Assembly: GCA_010015805.1 (NCBI GenBank)
Contig: ML978130.1
Location: forward strand, 248,001 to 312,000
DNA from: Rhizodiscina lignyota
Taxonomy: Eukaryota; Ascomycota; Dothideomycetes; Aulographales; Rhizodiscinaceae
Reading direction: 5' to 3'
DNA length: 64,000 nucleotides
The position numbers and the translations under genes are program-made. Under the pieces are notes generated by a model. That model worked only from the letters and a program-made list of their open reading frames with translations. It was not told the origin of the DNA and made no database searches. Positions 35,979-46,536 of this stretch are shown here, one piece after another (the stretch's first letter is position 1; each line of letters starts with the position of its first letter).

Positions 35979-37769
35979 ATGGCAGCTAAACAGATTTCAG
36001 ATGTTCCAGCTCCTGGAATCAACGGCACTCCCAAAAGCATCGGGTGGGGTTCTGACGCCATTGTACAACAGCTATCCCGATTAAATATCCCTTACATGAC
36101 GATAGTACCGGGCTCGAGCTTTCGTGGTGCGCACGACAGTCTCGTAAACTTCAACGAAAATCGAAACCCGCAGATGCTGATCAGCCTTCACGAGGAACAT
36201 GCAATCGCCATTGCTCATGGGTACGCGAAAGTTACAGGAAAGCCGCTCGCAGTCGGGATACACGCGAATGTTGGACTGATGCATGCATCGATGGCAATCT
36301 ACAATGCCTTCTGCGATCGTGTACCAATGCTGATCCTTGGTGCAACTGGACCGCTTGATGCCATGAAAAGGCGACCCTGGATTGACTGGATCCATACTGC
36401 CATCGATCAAGCTGCGATCATCCGACCCTTCATCAAGTTCGATGATCAACCATACGGCGTCAATTCTGCTGTTCGGAGCCTTGTGAAGGCGACAGCCTCT
36501 ACAACATTGAAACCGAGCGCGCCAGTGTACGTATGCTTGGATGTTTCATTGCAAGAAGGCGAGGTTGACCCTAATTCGGTCTCTTTTCCTGATACGGAAC
36601 GATATTTCAACACTCAATCTCCGAACGGAAGTATACATGATGTTAGCAGCGTCGCAAAGCTTTTGACGACCTCCAAGAAACCACTGTTTCTACTCGGGAG
36701 ATTGAATCGGAGCCAACAGAACTGGAACGAGCGTGTACAACTCGCCGAGCGCTTTCATGCATTTGTCATGACCGACATCAAACAGGCCTCTCCATTTCCT
36801 ACTAAACACAAGCTGCATGCTTGTCCACCCAGCCTCTTCAATTCGCCGCAGGGCTCGGAAGTCATCCGACAGGCTGAACTCGTCATCGGGTTCGAATGGG
36901 TCGATCTCGCAGGCACCCTGCATGCTGCCTGTGGTCTGGATGCTGAACCATCTAGCAAGGTTGTGAACATCAGCCTGGATTCGGCACTGCACAATGGCTG
37001 GAGTAAAGATCATTTTGATACACCACCGGCCGATATCAGCATAACAGCAGATGCAGACAAGTTTCTCACTGCTTTGCTTGAGGAAACCAAGGATCTCACA
37101 CCTAGCGAAAATGAATGGAATGATGCTAAAGCACCAGAACCCGCTCCGCAGAACCCGCAGAACGACGACATCTACATGAGTAGTCTTGCAGAAGCCTTGA
37201 ATGCGACCATATCTCCGGACGAAGCTTGTCTTATCCGTGTACCACTTGGTTGGCGAGGCGCTGATCTGAACACCACACATCCACTGGGTTTCTTGGGTGC
37301 GGATGGTGCCTACGGCATTGGATCTGGACCAGGCCAAACAGTGGGTGCAGCCCTAGCACTGAAAGACACGACATATCTACCATATGCTGTGCTCGGTGAT
37401 GGAGACTACCTCATGAGCTCCTCTGCACTGTGGACAGCTGCCCGCTATCGCATCCCACTCTTAGTTGTAGTGGCAAACAACGGAAGCTACTACAACGACG
37501 AAGTGCATCAGGAGCGTGTGGCGAAAGTCCGGAGCAGACCAGTGGAGAACAAGTGGATCGGTATGAAGCTCGATGATCCGGCGCCAGATCTGAGCTTGAA
37601 CGCAAGATCACTGGGGCTCACCGTGCTTGGGGAGCAGGTTACGCGGCGCGGAGAGCTGAAGAATGTCTTGATGAAGGCAATACAAGAGGTGAAATCGGGG
37701 AAGCCCGTACTCGTGGATGTAAGGGTCTTACCCGATGGATATTCCAGCGCAATCGAGAAGGGCAAATGA
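35979..37769 (+). CDS. Thiamine diphosphate-dependent enzyme
   Basis: Seen: one frame of 596 aa, the usual size for the acetolactate synthase / benzoylformate decarboxylase group. HEEHAIAIAHGYAKVTGKP near residues 70-88 contains the Glu that activates the thiazolium ring. GATGPLDAMKRRPWIDWIH is a conserved loop. GDGDYLMSSSALWTAARY starting at about residue 473 and ANNGSYYNDEVHQ form the GDG-x(~25)-NN motif that binds ThDP-Mg. No mitochondrial presequence is evident, unlike the fungal biosynthetic acetolactate synthase, so it is probably cytosolic and acts on a different 2-oxo acid. Known: family members decarboxylate or carboligate 2-oxo acids. The tandem SDR upstream suggests a joint catabolic route; this is an inference. 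Confidence 0.93.
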   Translation: MAAKQISDVPAPGINGTPKSIGWGSDAIVQQLSRLNIPYMTIVPGSSFRGAHDSLVNFNENRNPQMLISLHEEHAIAIAHGYAKVTGKPLAVGIHANVGLMHASMAIYNAFCDRVPMLILGATGPLDAMKRRPWIDWIHTAIDQAAIIRPFIKFDDQPYGVNSAVRSLVKATASTTLKPSAPVYVCLDVSLQEGEVDPNSVSFPDTERYFNTQSPNGSIHDVSSVAKLLTTSKKPLFLLGRLNRSQQNWNERVQLAERFHAFVMTDIKQASPFPTKHKLHACPPSLFNSPQGSEVIRQAELVIGFEWVDLAGTLHAACGLDAEPSSKVVNISLDSALHNGWSKDHFDTPPADISITADADKFLTALLEETKDLTPSENEWNDAKAPEPAPQNPQNDDIYMSSLAEALNATISPDEACLIRVPLGWRGADLNTTHPLGFLGADGAYGIGSGPGQTVGAALALKDTTYLPYAVLGDGDYLMSSSALWTAARYRIPLLVVVANNGSYYNDEVHQERVAKVRSRPVENKWIGMKLDDPAPDLSLNARSLGLTVLGEQVTRRGELKNVLMKAIQEVKSGKPVLVDVRVLPDGYSSAIEKGK

Positions 37770-38247
37770 ACGACCAAAGATGATTCAAATGCGGGTTGTT
37801 CCTGTTGTGCTGCCGCACTTGCAGGTTGGATCCCGTCTGCATGGCGTTTCCCGCACCCAAGACTTCCTAACTTCATACTTGATTCGTTCAACGAGGAGTT
37901 AGCGTGCCTAATGTTAAATCAAAGTTCCGCGAAAGTCAGCTACTTGGAAGCATAGTACAGGATGCAGGCCAAGGACACTGACGATGCTTGTCCGCTGTAC
38001 TGGTGTCATTATACAAGATCTGAACTGAGACACTTGCCACCCTTCGAGAGTTACCTATACTGACTCTTGTGAACTACAAATATTTTGGCACCCTCCACTT
38101 CGCTCTGAAATCCCAATATGTGAGTGAGCAGCTTTCCTTTCATAAGACGCAGTCTCTACAGGAGCTAACGCCATGGAAGATTGAAGGCTGCTATCCGCAC
38201 AACACATAACGCGAATAAAACGGAACACTCATACAGGCTTCTTCAAC
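37770..38247. other. Intergenic, no gene seen
   Basis: Spacer between the ThDP enzyme and the aspartic protease on the same strand; frames here are shadows without domains. Confidence 0.6.
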
Positions 38248-39721
38248 ATGAACCTCTTCTCAGCTCTCTGGCTCTGCTTCGCTCTTCTCGTGGTACACGC
38301 TACGCCGAATCCTGTATCAGAGGCAAACCTGGATCCCGTTTTCATTCCTCTTCCGGCAAGAGATCTCGTGGCTCGACAAAACCTAGGCGGAATCCTCCAA
38401 CAGCTACTTGCAGCTGTTCTGAAGGCCATTGGCAAGTACCAACATGAACTCGATCTGCCGACATGTCTTACTGGTGTATCTCTCTCAAAGAGGCAGCCAG
38501 ACAGCGTTCCGGCATCTGAGGACCTTACAGATCTTGTACAGTCTGGGCAAGATGAACTTTACTATGGCCCTGTCCTCGTTGGAGCTAAGACCTCCAAGAC
38601 ATTTACCTGCGACTTTGATACCGGCTCTTCCGACCTCGATATACCTGGCCCTGATTGCACACCCGCGAATGGCTGTCCTGAAGCACAAAACCTGAAATAC
38701 GATAATTCAGGAACCAGTGCCGGCAACAGTACATCGGTCACGTATGGCCCAGGAATGGTTACAGGCGACAATTACATTGACACAGTCTGCGTGGCCGGCC
38801 TGTGTGCGCCAAATACAGGTTTTGTCTCCCTCAATATGTCATCCGGCATCGATCAGAATCCTCCCACCTGCTTGATGGGCATGGGCTTTCCGGAAATTGC
38901 GCAATCTGGACTTCCCCCATTTTTCAACAATCTGATCAATCAAGGCCACCTCGATGATAACTCGAAGGAGTTTTCTTTCTGTCTCGGTCGCGCGGCGAGC
39001 AACACTCAGGGGAAGAGCAAGCTGACTCTCGGTGGCCGAGACACCAACTCGTTCAAAGGGGAAGTTACTGAAGTCCCAGTGACAAAGCGAGGCTATTGGA
39101 AAGTGCAAGTCGACGGAATGCGGGTCAACAACGGTACCATTTTACTTCCAACAATTGCCGAGGCGCTCTCTAAGGCCGACGGTGCCATCGACACTGGAAC
39201 AACTATCATCTTGGCTCCGTATGCTGCAGCTCAGGGCATCGCAGCAGCTATTCCAGGAGCCATACCTATCGCTTTGCCATTAGGGCTGACCGGGGGAGTA
39301 GGAAATGCAATGATTTTGTTCATCGTTTTGTTTTTTCCATTGACCGCACAAATCCCCGAGAGCTAATGCAGTCACAGCATACCCTTGCAATACAGATGCA
39401 ACTGTATCGATGGTCTTCAATGGCAAACCCTTTGAAATCAATCCGCTCGATCTCAGTTTCGGGCAGCTGACCGGAAGTATCGGGCAATGCTTCACGAGCA
39501 ATGGGATTTTCAGCAGCACTATCTTGAAGCTTCTAAGCTCTCTTTTTGATGGCAAGAAGGGATTTCCTTACTGCGTGGCGTCCATTGCGGGTGCGTCCAT
39601 CACGGGCGTTCAGCCGTTCTACGTTGTCGGGGACACATTTTTGAAGAATTGGTATTCCATCTTCAATCAAGACAATCCAGCGGCACCGTATGTTGGGTTT
39701 GCTGAAGCGAATTGCCAGTGA
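38248..39721 (+). CDS. Secreted aspartic (pepsin-like) protease, last splice unclear
   Basis: Seen: a signal peptide (LFSALWLCFALLVVHA), a propeptide with KRQ-type basic sites, then FDTGSSDLDIPG with catalytic Asp at about residue 124 and AIDTGTTIILAP with the second Asp at about 315. In pepsins the first motif is followed by Trp (DTGSSDLW); here that position is Asp. YGPGMVTGDNYIDTVCVAG and FSFCLGRA fit the N-lobe. The C-terminal lobe continues in another frame from about 39372 to 39721 (YPCNTDATVSMVFNGK, FYVVGDTFLKNWYSIFNQ). The obvious intron, 39298-39371 (GTAGGA to GCAG), leaves the frame off by one; a run of five G at 39292-39296 sits right before it. Alternatively the donor at 39318 with an unusual GAG acceptor at 39360 keeps frame. 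So it is a real protease with an assembly error, a rare splice or a frameshift. Confidence 0.75.
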
Positions 39722-40854
39722 GTTGCGGGAATGTGAGACGCTCATTTATGATTGACTTCAATGATAAAGGCATAATGATTTGATCAGGTTAGAAAGACAC
39801 GCTCAAGCAGAGCCGAGGTAGAAGCATATGTCTAGTGACGCATATTAGAGAAAGTGAAATTGATGGTGACTCAAACGTGGCTCTTAAGGACGTGTATACA
39901 GTGTCACTGTTAGCAACAACGGGTCCGCCGACGGAGCGGCTGCTCTCGCTCGCTCGCGGTTCCCGGCGACCAAAGCAAATAGACGCGCAGGCCGACTGCG
40001 ATGCGGCCAGTAGCTCCCATTGAGAGCTCCTTTGCCCGTCTGGCTCCTCGACCAATCTGGGCTCCTCTGGCGCTGGGCTTCTCTGCCCGTCCGTCGTCCG
40101 GGCTCTCTCATGTGCGAGACTATATTTGGCCATCTCTGTATAAAATGCTGGCTTAACTTTGCAAGAAAATGCATTCCTCCTACGGCACGTTGAAGAACGC
40201 CTTCTCCTTTGCGCACACAGCTTTCTTTCATCCTCCTTTAGTTCAAAGGTTCTCTATTATATGCTTGACCAATCATACTCGATGAAATCCTGACAGTCCG
40301 ACTTTGTTCGCTCTGCGTCGTTCGATCGGTTTCGCACGGATTTTGCTTGCAGCTTTCGATACACTTAAGTTCTTTTCATCTGGCTAATCTGATTCGTACT
40401 CGTACCTGGGAATTATATTTTTACTGTGCTAATTAATGCGGGTATACCAAGACTATGGTGATGGCACACGAACTATCGGGGATGAATGTTCCAAAAATGC
40501 TGGTTACATCCAAAAGATGTACACGTAATAAATACGACAGAGCGCTTCAGAACATCAAAGCACGCCGTGGACGTACACTGCTGTTAATCTTTTAGTATTG
40601 GCCATCTTTCAGGACAGCTGGCGGCTGAGCAACGCCGCATTGAAATCCAAATCCGCTTCGTTGAGCACATGGAATGGTTATCACAATATCTTTTATTAGG
40701 GAATCTATGAAGAGAATTGCTGCCTTGATCATTCCTATCCCCTTAAGTACCTCAACACCTGAGCTGAGCTGTTTTAATTGAAGTCTCTCAGCGAAACCGA
40801 CGAATTTCAGAATGACCCGATTCAATTGTCATTGGGAAAACATTGCCAAATCAA
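39722..40854. other. Intergenic, possible solo LTR
   Basis: Between the protease and the minus-strand C2H2 gene stop. A GC-rich then AT-rich segment at 39902-40295 could be an old element end (listed separately). 40300-40854 is AT-rich with no gene. Confidence 0.45.
39902..40295. mobile_element. Possible old solo LTR
   Basis: The 394-bp segment starts TGTCA and ends TGACA, which are inverse complements, and it contains a TATAAAA about 155 bp from its right end. Its base composition differs from the flanks. No matching target-site duplication was found, and there is no internal coding region. Treated as a weak candidate for an LTR-retrotransposon fossil. Confidence 0.2.
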
Positions 40855-41850
40855 TCAATCAAGCTGTTCACCCGTTGCCATGGTGTCCATGAAATCGTCG
40901 ACGCTATTAAGCGCATCAGCGAAGGTCGACTCGTTATAGCTGGTGGGCCAGTTGAAGTCAGCGAGCTCATTAACAAAGGTGAACTCGTTGGCATCAGTGA
41001 GCCCAACGACGCCAGTAGGCCCATTGAAGTTAGCGAACCCGTTGATATCAGTGAACTCATCAACGCCATTAGGCCCATTGAAATGAGCGAACCCGTTGGT
41101 ATGAGCGAGCCCGTTGACATCAGTGAACTCATCGACACCGGTAGGCCCATTGAAATTAGCGAACCTGTTGGCATCAATGGGCCCGTTGATGCCAGGGAGC
41201 CCACCTGCATTGGTATGAAGCCCGGTGAGGTTGGTGGGTGCAATAAAATCTGGACTATCAGAGAGCCAACTTGGTTCAGCAGAGAGCCCCTGAATGGCCA
41301 ACTGGCCGCTGTTGACGGTAGCTTCGTTCATATTGGCAATACTGGTGTCGACTACATCGGGAATCGCCATCGCGAGTAAGCCGGAAGACGCTGATGAAGA
41401 TGTAATAGCATAGTGAACATCTCTCAGGTGCGACTTGAGCTTGTCCTTTCGCGAGAACGGACGTTTTTGGCCTGGGAAGCTTTCACTGCGACCGCAGCCA
41501 GAGACCATACACCAAAACAGTTCTGTTGGCTGGTGGATGGTGTTCTGATGGCGACGTAAGTCGGAAGCTCTTGTGAAGGTCTTCGCGCACTCTGGCCAAT
41601 CACAGCGGAATCGAGCGCCCTCTTGGCATCGGCTACATGACACGTCATCATAGTGGCCAGTGCGAGACAGGGCGGTGGCTTACCTATTATTCGAACAATG
41701 TATGACGGCCTGGGAACCTGTGGGCGAGTTTGAAGAGGCATACCTGCTTCTCGTTCAAAAAGATACTCACGGAGAGTCTCCGTCGTCGCCAAGCATGGAA
41801 ATGCCTTGCTCCAAATGCATTTCGGCAGGGATATTCGTGTAGGCCGCCAT
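40855..41850 (-). CDS. C2H2 zinc-finger protein with tandem repeats
   Basis: Seen: exons 41771-41850 and 40855-41632 give 285 aa. The intron (41633-41770, 138 bp) uses donor GTGAGT and acceptor TGTAG. Two fingers follow: FRCDWPECAKTFTRASDLRRHQNTIH (C-x4-C-x12-H-x4-H, near residues 38-65) and one beginning CMVSGCGRSESF and ending DKLKSHLRDVH, with a long finger loop. After a Ser/Ala-rich link, the C-terminal half is built of imperfect 18-24-residue units around FNGPTGVDEFTDVNG, and it is acidic and Asn/Gly-rich. Inferred: nuclear, DNA-binding, with the repeat as an interaction or activation region. It is divergent from a second C2H2 gene 351 bp away. The first exon and start (ATG 41850) are my best solution, not certain. 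Confidence 0.72.
40925..41215 (-). repeat. In-frame tandem repeat inside the C2H2 gene
   Basis: Imperfect units of about 54-72 bp, each encoding variants of NGPTGVDEFTDVNG and GFAHF/GFANF. At least four units are visible. All unit lengths are multiples of three, so the antisense and other frames also stay open across the array; those are not genes. Confidence 0.75.
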
Positions 41851-42201
41851 CAGGCAACGAAGGATAGTGTGACGAATTGAAGAGCTTGAAGAAAGTGACA
41901 GGTGTATGGGTCTACCTGTATCATTGACGAAGTCAGTGTGGGAGCGAGGTCCTCTTATGTTCTCACGCATTGAATTTGACCCCGGACACCCACTCTCTCT
42001 CTGTGTCCTAAGTCTTGGCCTCACTTTGCGCCCCCAATGTTGCCCATCCTTGTGCCAAGATCCAGATTCCACTTTCAGCTTTCAGCACGATACTTGAGAG
42101 GACTTGCGGCCGAGCGCGCAAGCTTCTATCGCTTTTTCCTCTGTTCTGCATGTTTCGGCCCTCTGAGCGTGAAGATTTCATCGGCCACTGAGCGTTCAGA
42201 A
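41851..42201. promoter_or_regulatory. Bidirectional promoter of two C2H2 genes
   Basis: 351 bp separate the two divergent ATGs. It contains a CT run at about 41990-42003 and a doubled CTTTCAG near 42072-42085. No TATA box was recognised. Confidence 0.5.
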
Positions 42202-44152
42202 ATGGGTTCCAAAAGAGAGCATGCTCACGCCAACTACCACCCAAATAGTGAAGGCAGCGGACCTGTCAAGTGTGATAAATGTCGGAAGACCTTCGTTCGA
42301 CGGGGACAACTTAAGTGAGCGTTCTGTTATTTCCACTGTAAATTAGCAGCCACTGATCATTGGAAGCCGCCATTACAAAACTCATACCAAGCCATATCGC
42401 TGTAACGATTGTAGTAAAGGATTTGCACTGCAAACTGATCTCGAGCGACACAAGTCTAAACATGCAACTGTCAAATTGCGCTTTCACTGCAAAGTTTCTG
42501 GATGCAAATTTGAAGGGGCTTCGCGAAAAGATAATTTACGAAGACATATTCGGAACAGTCATGGAGGCGAAGCGGGCCTGGTGAATGGACTACAAGAGGA
42601 AGAGATCAGGGCGTTCTGCAACCAGGCGCTGTTAGAGCGTAAGCGGTTGATGGAAGCTTTGACTCTGCTCGTAGCGGCACAATTTGGGAATGACCGGATC
42701 CTGGGCTTGCTGATCGGCAATGGGATTGATGTTGAGATGGAATCCGATCAAGGAAAGACAGCCCTTCACATCGCCGCAGCGAAAGGCTACACGACCTCTG
42801 TGCAAATCCTGCTCGACGCTGGAGCCGACAGCGAGGCAAAAGACAATTGGAGCAATTTCGCACTCCACGAAGCAGCCCGGCTAGGGCATACTAGCGCTGT
42901 ACGATTACTTATTCAAAGAGGAGCCGCGCTCCAGGGTGTGAATGAGGATAGATACACTGCGCTACATCTTGCAGCTGCTGAGGGGCATATCACTGCCACG
43001 CGAATACTACTACAGAGTGGCTCAGAGCTCAATGCGAAATCGTATGCTGGGAGAACAGCATTACATCTAGCAATCCTGAAGGGACACAATGATGTTGCAA
43101 ATCTACTCTTAGATAATGGGGCGGACGCCGAATCAAAGACAAGCAGTGGCATAAAGCCGGTACATTTTGCGTTCAAGGCTGGGAACAAGGCATTAGTGGA
43201 GCGGCTCCTTCAAGGAACCATACGAGAGAGGGCGGCAATATTTAAAGACCCAGCATTCCTACGACTCGCGGCCAGAAATAGGAATAAAGATGTGCTGCAG
43301 CTGCTCCTCAAGAGCGGAGCGGATGTCAACGCAACGAGTAGAGACAGCCGGACTGCGCTTAAACAGGCCGTGCTAAGTGGTAACGAACCTGTCGTCCAAC
43401 TACTCCTTGAGAGCGGAGCGGACATCAACGCAGATAGCCATAGCGGGACAGCGCTACAACAGGCAGTGGCAGATGATAACGAACCCATCGTCCGGCTACT
43501 CCTTGAGAGTGGAGCGAACATCGACGCCGATAGCCATAGCGGGACAGCGCTACAACAGGCAGTAATAAATAATAACGAACATATTATCCGACTGCTCCTT
43601 GAGAGCGGAGCGGATATCAACGCAGATGGACGTAGGGGGACAGCGTTGCAAGAGGCAGTAACAGATGATAACGAACGTATTATCCAACTGCTCCTTGAGA
43701 GTGGGGCGGACGTCAACTCACATGATGAATACCTCGGGACTGCACTACAACAGGCAGTAACATCTAATAACGAACGTATCGTTCAACTACTCCTTGAGGG
43801 CGGAGCGGACGTCAACTTAAATAGAGGCTTCTTCGGGACTGCGCTTCAACAGGCAGTAACAAATAGTAACGAACGTGTCGTTCAACTACTCCTTGAGAAC
43901 GGAGCGGACGTCAACGTAGAGGGAAGACACCGCGGGACTGCACTACAACAGGCAGTAGAAAGGAGCAACGATCGTATCGTTCAACTACTCCTTGAGAGCG
44001 GAGAGAATGTCAATGCAAAGAGTAGAGATGAACAGACTACGCCGCTACAACTGGCAATAGCAAACGGTGACGAGTTTATCGTCCAGCTTCTCCTTAAGCG
44101 TGGAGCGAGCCTCACCTCAAATGGAGGATATGCCGAGACAGCGCTAGAGTAG
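42202..44152 (+). CDS. C2H2 zinc-finger / ankyrin-repeat protein
   Basis: Seen: exons 42202-42314 and 42367-44152 give 632 aa; the 52-bp intron (donor GTGAGC, branch CTGAT) falls inside the first finger. Three fingers lie at about residues 24-44 (CDKCRKTF...HYKTH), 50-70 (CNDCSKGF...HKSKH) and 79-103 (CKVSGCKF...HIRNSH). A helical link (EEEIRAFCNQALLERKRL) leads to about 14 ankyrin repeats from residue 145 to the end. The first four are diverged (TALHIAAAKGY). Repeats 7-13 are close copies with GTALQQAV and LLLESGADIN. The last unit is cut short at TALE. Inferred: a nuclear protein binding DNA with its fingers and partners through the ankyrin stack. Related C2H2-ankyrin proteins occur in many fungi; none has a function I can name. 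Confidence 0.88.
43330..44100 (+). repeat. Near-identical ankyrin-coding tandem repeats
   Basis: Units of 96-102 bp repeat in frame. The stretch encoding DSHSGTALQQAV begins at about 43433 and recurs with the same bases 96 bp later. Codon-level identity between neighbours points to recent duplication or gene conversion, while repeats 1-5 upstream are old and diverged. Confidence 0.85.
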
Positions 44153-44659
44153 CTTGACTAGACGGCGGAAATGGCCACGTCACACGGTCACCGTCGTAGA
44201 AGTCCTATTCGAGCGGGGAGCGGACATCGTGGAATTAGTGATGAAAGCTAAAAGATTTGCCATTGCTATGGCAGGCTCGGCACAGGTGTTGACGCCTTGG
44301 CATTTTTTGAAGTGTACGCGGTGATAGGGGATGAAATGTGACCGCCGGGTATGGACTTTTTCTCGATCGAACAAGTCCTCGAAGTTGTCGTGAAAATAGT
44401 CAGGAAGTATTATCGTAACAGAAGGTTGAGGTCCTCCCGAGTGCTCCTTACCTGCTTATCGTACTCTATGTGTCTACCCATGTCCATGCCAGGACAGATC
44501 TTACTTATCGATAAGCGCACGTGATTGTCAAATTCTTAGCCACTTCTCCATGCTCTGAAAAGTCCGGCGACATTTTCTCCTCTCGACGACAAGAAAGTCG
44601 CATAGTGCGGATGATCTTCACATTCTATTTTCATAAGTGTGTGTGCTGTGGGTCGACAG
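44153..44659. other. Intergenic, decayed repeat tail possible
   Basis: Just past the ankyrin gene stop, about 44191-44235 still reads like part of an ankyrin unit (VEVLFERGADIVELV in one frame), so the array may once have been longer. No gene is seen in the rest. Confidence 0.5.
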
Positions 44660-46492
44660 ATGGGACCAGAGATACCTCTTCCACTTCCAGCGGACTTCAA
44701 GTCCACTGAAGTGTTCGTTGAATCTCTTCTTCACTTCGGAACCACGTCAACTCTTCTCAAGATCCTTTGTGGTGGAGTGCATATCTTGGACTTTTTCACG
44801 AGGAGCCCAGATGTGTATGAAACTGTGTTTCCGGAACGATGGCGGCAGTGGTTCAAGAGCAGGAATATCATGGATATTCTAGACTTTCTCTTGAGAGAAG
44901 ACCTCAACAACGTACCTCAGAATGATGCTTCAATCCATTCAAGCAATTTCTCAATTTGTAACCAGTGGCGTGGCAGTTCGCCTCCACCTCAGGACTTAGT
45001 TGAGTATGTTCGGAGCGTCCGCAAACATTGCTTGAGCAGAGATTTTCCATCAGAGGGCGTTGAAGGACGCACAACGGAACTAGAAATCGCTCGACATGTG
45101 ACTATAGGCATGAAACAGAAGAAGATCCACGAGGTCGCCAACTTCGCTCGCTACATTGACAGGCTGGTAGCAGATATCGAGGCGTCTCAAGAGCAGTATA
45201 TTTCTCACCTCGTCGACTTTGGATCAGGACAGAACTATCTGGGCCGTGCCTTGTCCACGAGTCCTTACAGCAGGAGTATTATTGCCATCGAAAGCAGAGA
45301 ACATAATATCCAAGGCGCCCGAGACAAAGATGTTCTCGCCAAAATTGCAGATAAGCCAAAAATCTTCAGAAACAAGAAAGAATACAGAACCAGCTCGGTT
45401 CTGACCAGGTCGGAGGAGAAGAGAGCGCGTATTTTGGACAACAGTTCTGTTTCAGTGGAAAATCCCTATGCGAGTTCCGATGCTACGTCTTTAACCGATG
45501 ATGTCGCTGCTGATTCAAGTTGCTCCTACGATACGCCCAGCAAGATTCACAAGCAGGGCAATATGACCTACGTCGAGCACAGTATCAAGGATGGCAATTT
45601 GATCCCAGTCTTGGAGCAGGTCTTTGACGCCCCCGAAGCCCGCTCAAACACTTCCCTATTGACCCTCTCGCTTCATTCATGCGGCAATCTTTTGCATCAC
45701 GGCCTTCGAACTATCCTTAATCCCGAAGTCAGCGCCGTCGCACTCGTCGGGTGCTGTTATAATCTGATGACTGAACGTCTCGGCCTTCCATCTTTCAAAC
45801 TACCGGGTCTCCAACTCCGATCAAAGCATCCAAGAGTTGAAAAGACATCTTCAGCACGCGATCCGCATGGCTTCCCAATGTCACAGCGGCTGGTCGACTA
45901 CCAGTCGGATGGCATGACCGAACCGGGCGTGCGTTTAAACATCACTGCTCGGATGATGGCAGTTCAAGCACCAGCGAACTGGACCATGGAAGACAGTGAG
46001 ATGTTCTTCACGCGACATTTCTACCGCGCAGTCCTGCAACGCATTTTCATGGACTATGGAGTAGTAGCTCCTCCGGAAACCAATGAAACCGGAGGTACTC
46101 AGCCTGTGATCATTGGTTCACTACGCAAAGTGTGCTACTCCTCTTTCACTGCTTACGTGCGTGGGGCAATCGAGAAGCTTACAGGACCAAACTCTCCTTC
46201 ACCGAGTTTTCGAACCATCGTTGCAGAGAAACTCAGGTCTGACATTCTCACGGAAGAAGCCATCAACGAATACGAGAAACAATTTGCGCTACGAAAGCAC
46301 GATCTAGCAGTCTCATGGAGTCTCATGGCTTTCAGTGCTGGTGTCATCGAAAGTATGATTGTAGTGGATCGCTGGATTTGGCTGGTGGAGCAAGATGTAG
46401 TTGAGAAAGCCTGGGTTGAGCCAGTCTTCGATTACAAAGAGAGTCCAAGAAACCTAGTCGTGGTGGGAATCAAGAAGAGAAATTTCAGTTAA
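44660..46492 (+). CDS. METTL25-like methyltransferase-domain protein
   Basis: Seen: a single frame of 610 aa from ATG 44660; the frame is open a little further upstream but with no earlier ATG. The N-terminal region is helical (ILDFFTRSPDVYETVFPERW). KKIHEVANFARYID leads into HLVDFGSGQNYLGRAL, the SAM-binding motif I at about residues 186-196, followed by IIAIESREHN (motif II, acidic end). A low-complexity insert (about residues 235-305) separates this from LLTLSLHSCGNLLHHGLRTI and LVGCCYNLMTE, both hallmarks of the METTL25/RRNAD family. LAVSWSLMAFSAGVIESMIVVDRWIWL closes the domain. Known: human METTL25 proteins carry this split domain; METTL25B modifies ribosomal protein histidines or arginines only in recent reports, so I claim no substrate. 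The stop lies 44 bp from the convergent neighbour's stop. Confidence 0.88.
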   Translation: MGPEIPLPLPADFKSTEVFVESLLHFGTTSTLLKILCGGVHILDFFTRSPDVYETVFPERWRQWFKSRNIMDILDFLLREDLNNVPQNDASIHSSNFSICNQWRGSSPPPQDLVEYVRSVRKHCLSRDFPSEGVEGRTTELEIARHVTIGMKQKKIHEVANFARYIDRLVADIEASQEQYISHLVDFGSGQNYLGRALSTSPYSRSIIAIESREHNIQGARDKDVLAKIADKPKIFRNKKEYRTSSVLTRSEEKRARILDNSSVSVENPYASSDATSLTDDVAADSSCSYDTPSKIHKQGNMTYVEHSIKDGNLIPVLEQVFDAPEARSNTSLLTLSLHSCGNLLHHGLRTILNPEVSAVALVGCCYNLMTERLGLPSFKLPGLQLRSKHPRVEKTSSARDPHGFPMSQRLVDYQSDGMTEPGVRLNITARMMAVQAPANWTMEDSEMFFTRHFYRAVLQRIFMDYGVVAPPETNETGGTQPVIIGSLRKVCYSSFTAYVRGAIEKLTGPNSPSPSFRTIVAEKLRSDILTEEAINEYEKQFALRKHDLAVSWSLMAFSAGVIESMIVVDRWIWLVEQDVVEKAWVEPVFDYKESPRNLVVVGIKKRNFS

Positions 46493-46536
46493 GGCAAAGA
46501 ATGTGTGGATTCAACATTTTCAATATCCAGTCATTC

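Noticed and set aside
40843-41379. 178-codon plus-strand repeat frame rich in SEPVDIS-like units
   Set aside because: It is the antisense of the C2H2 gene's repeat array. Units are multiples of three, so all frames stay open. The minus frame carries the zinc fingers.
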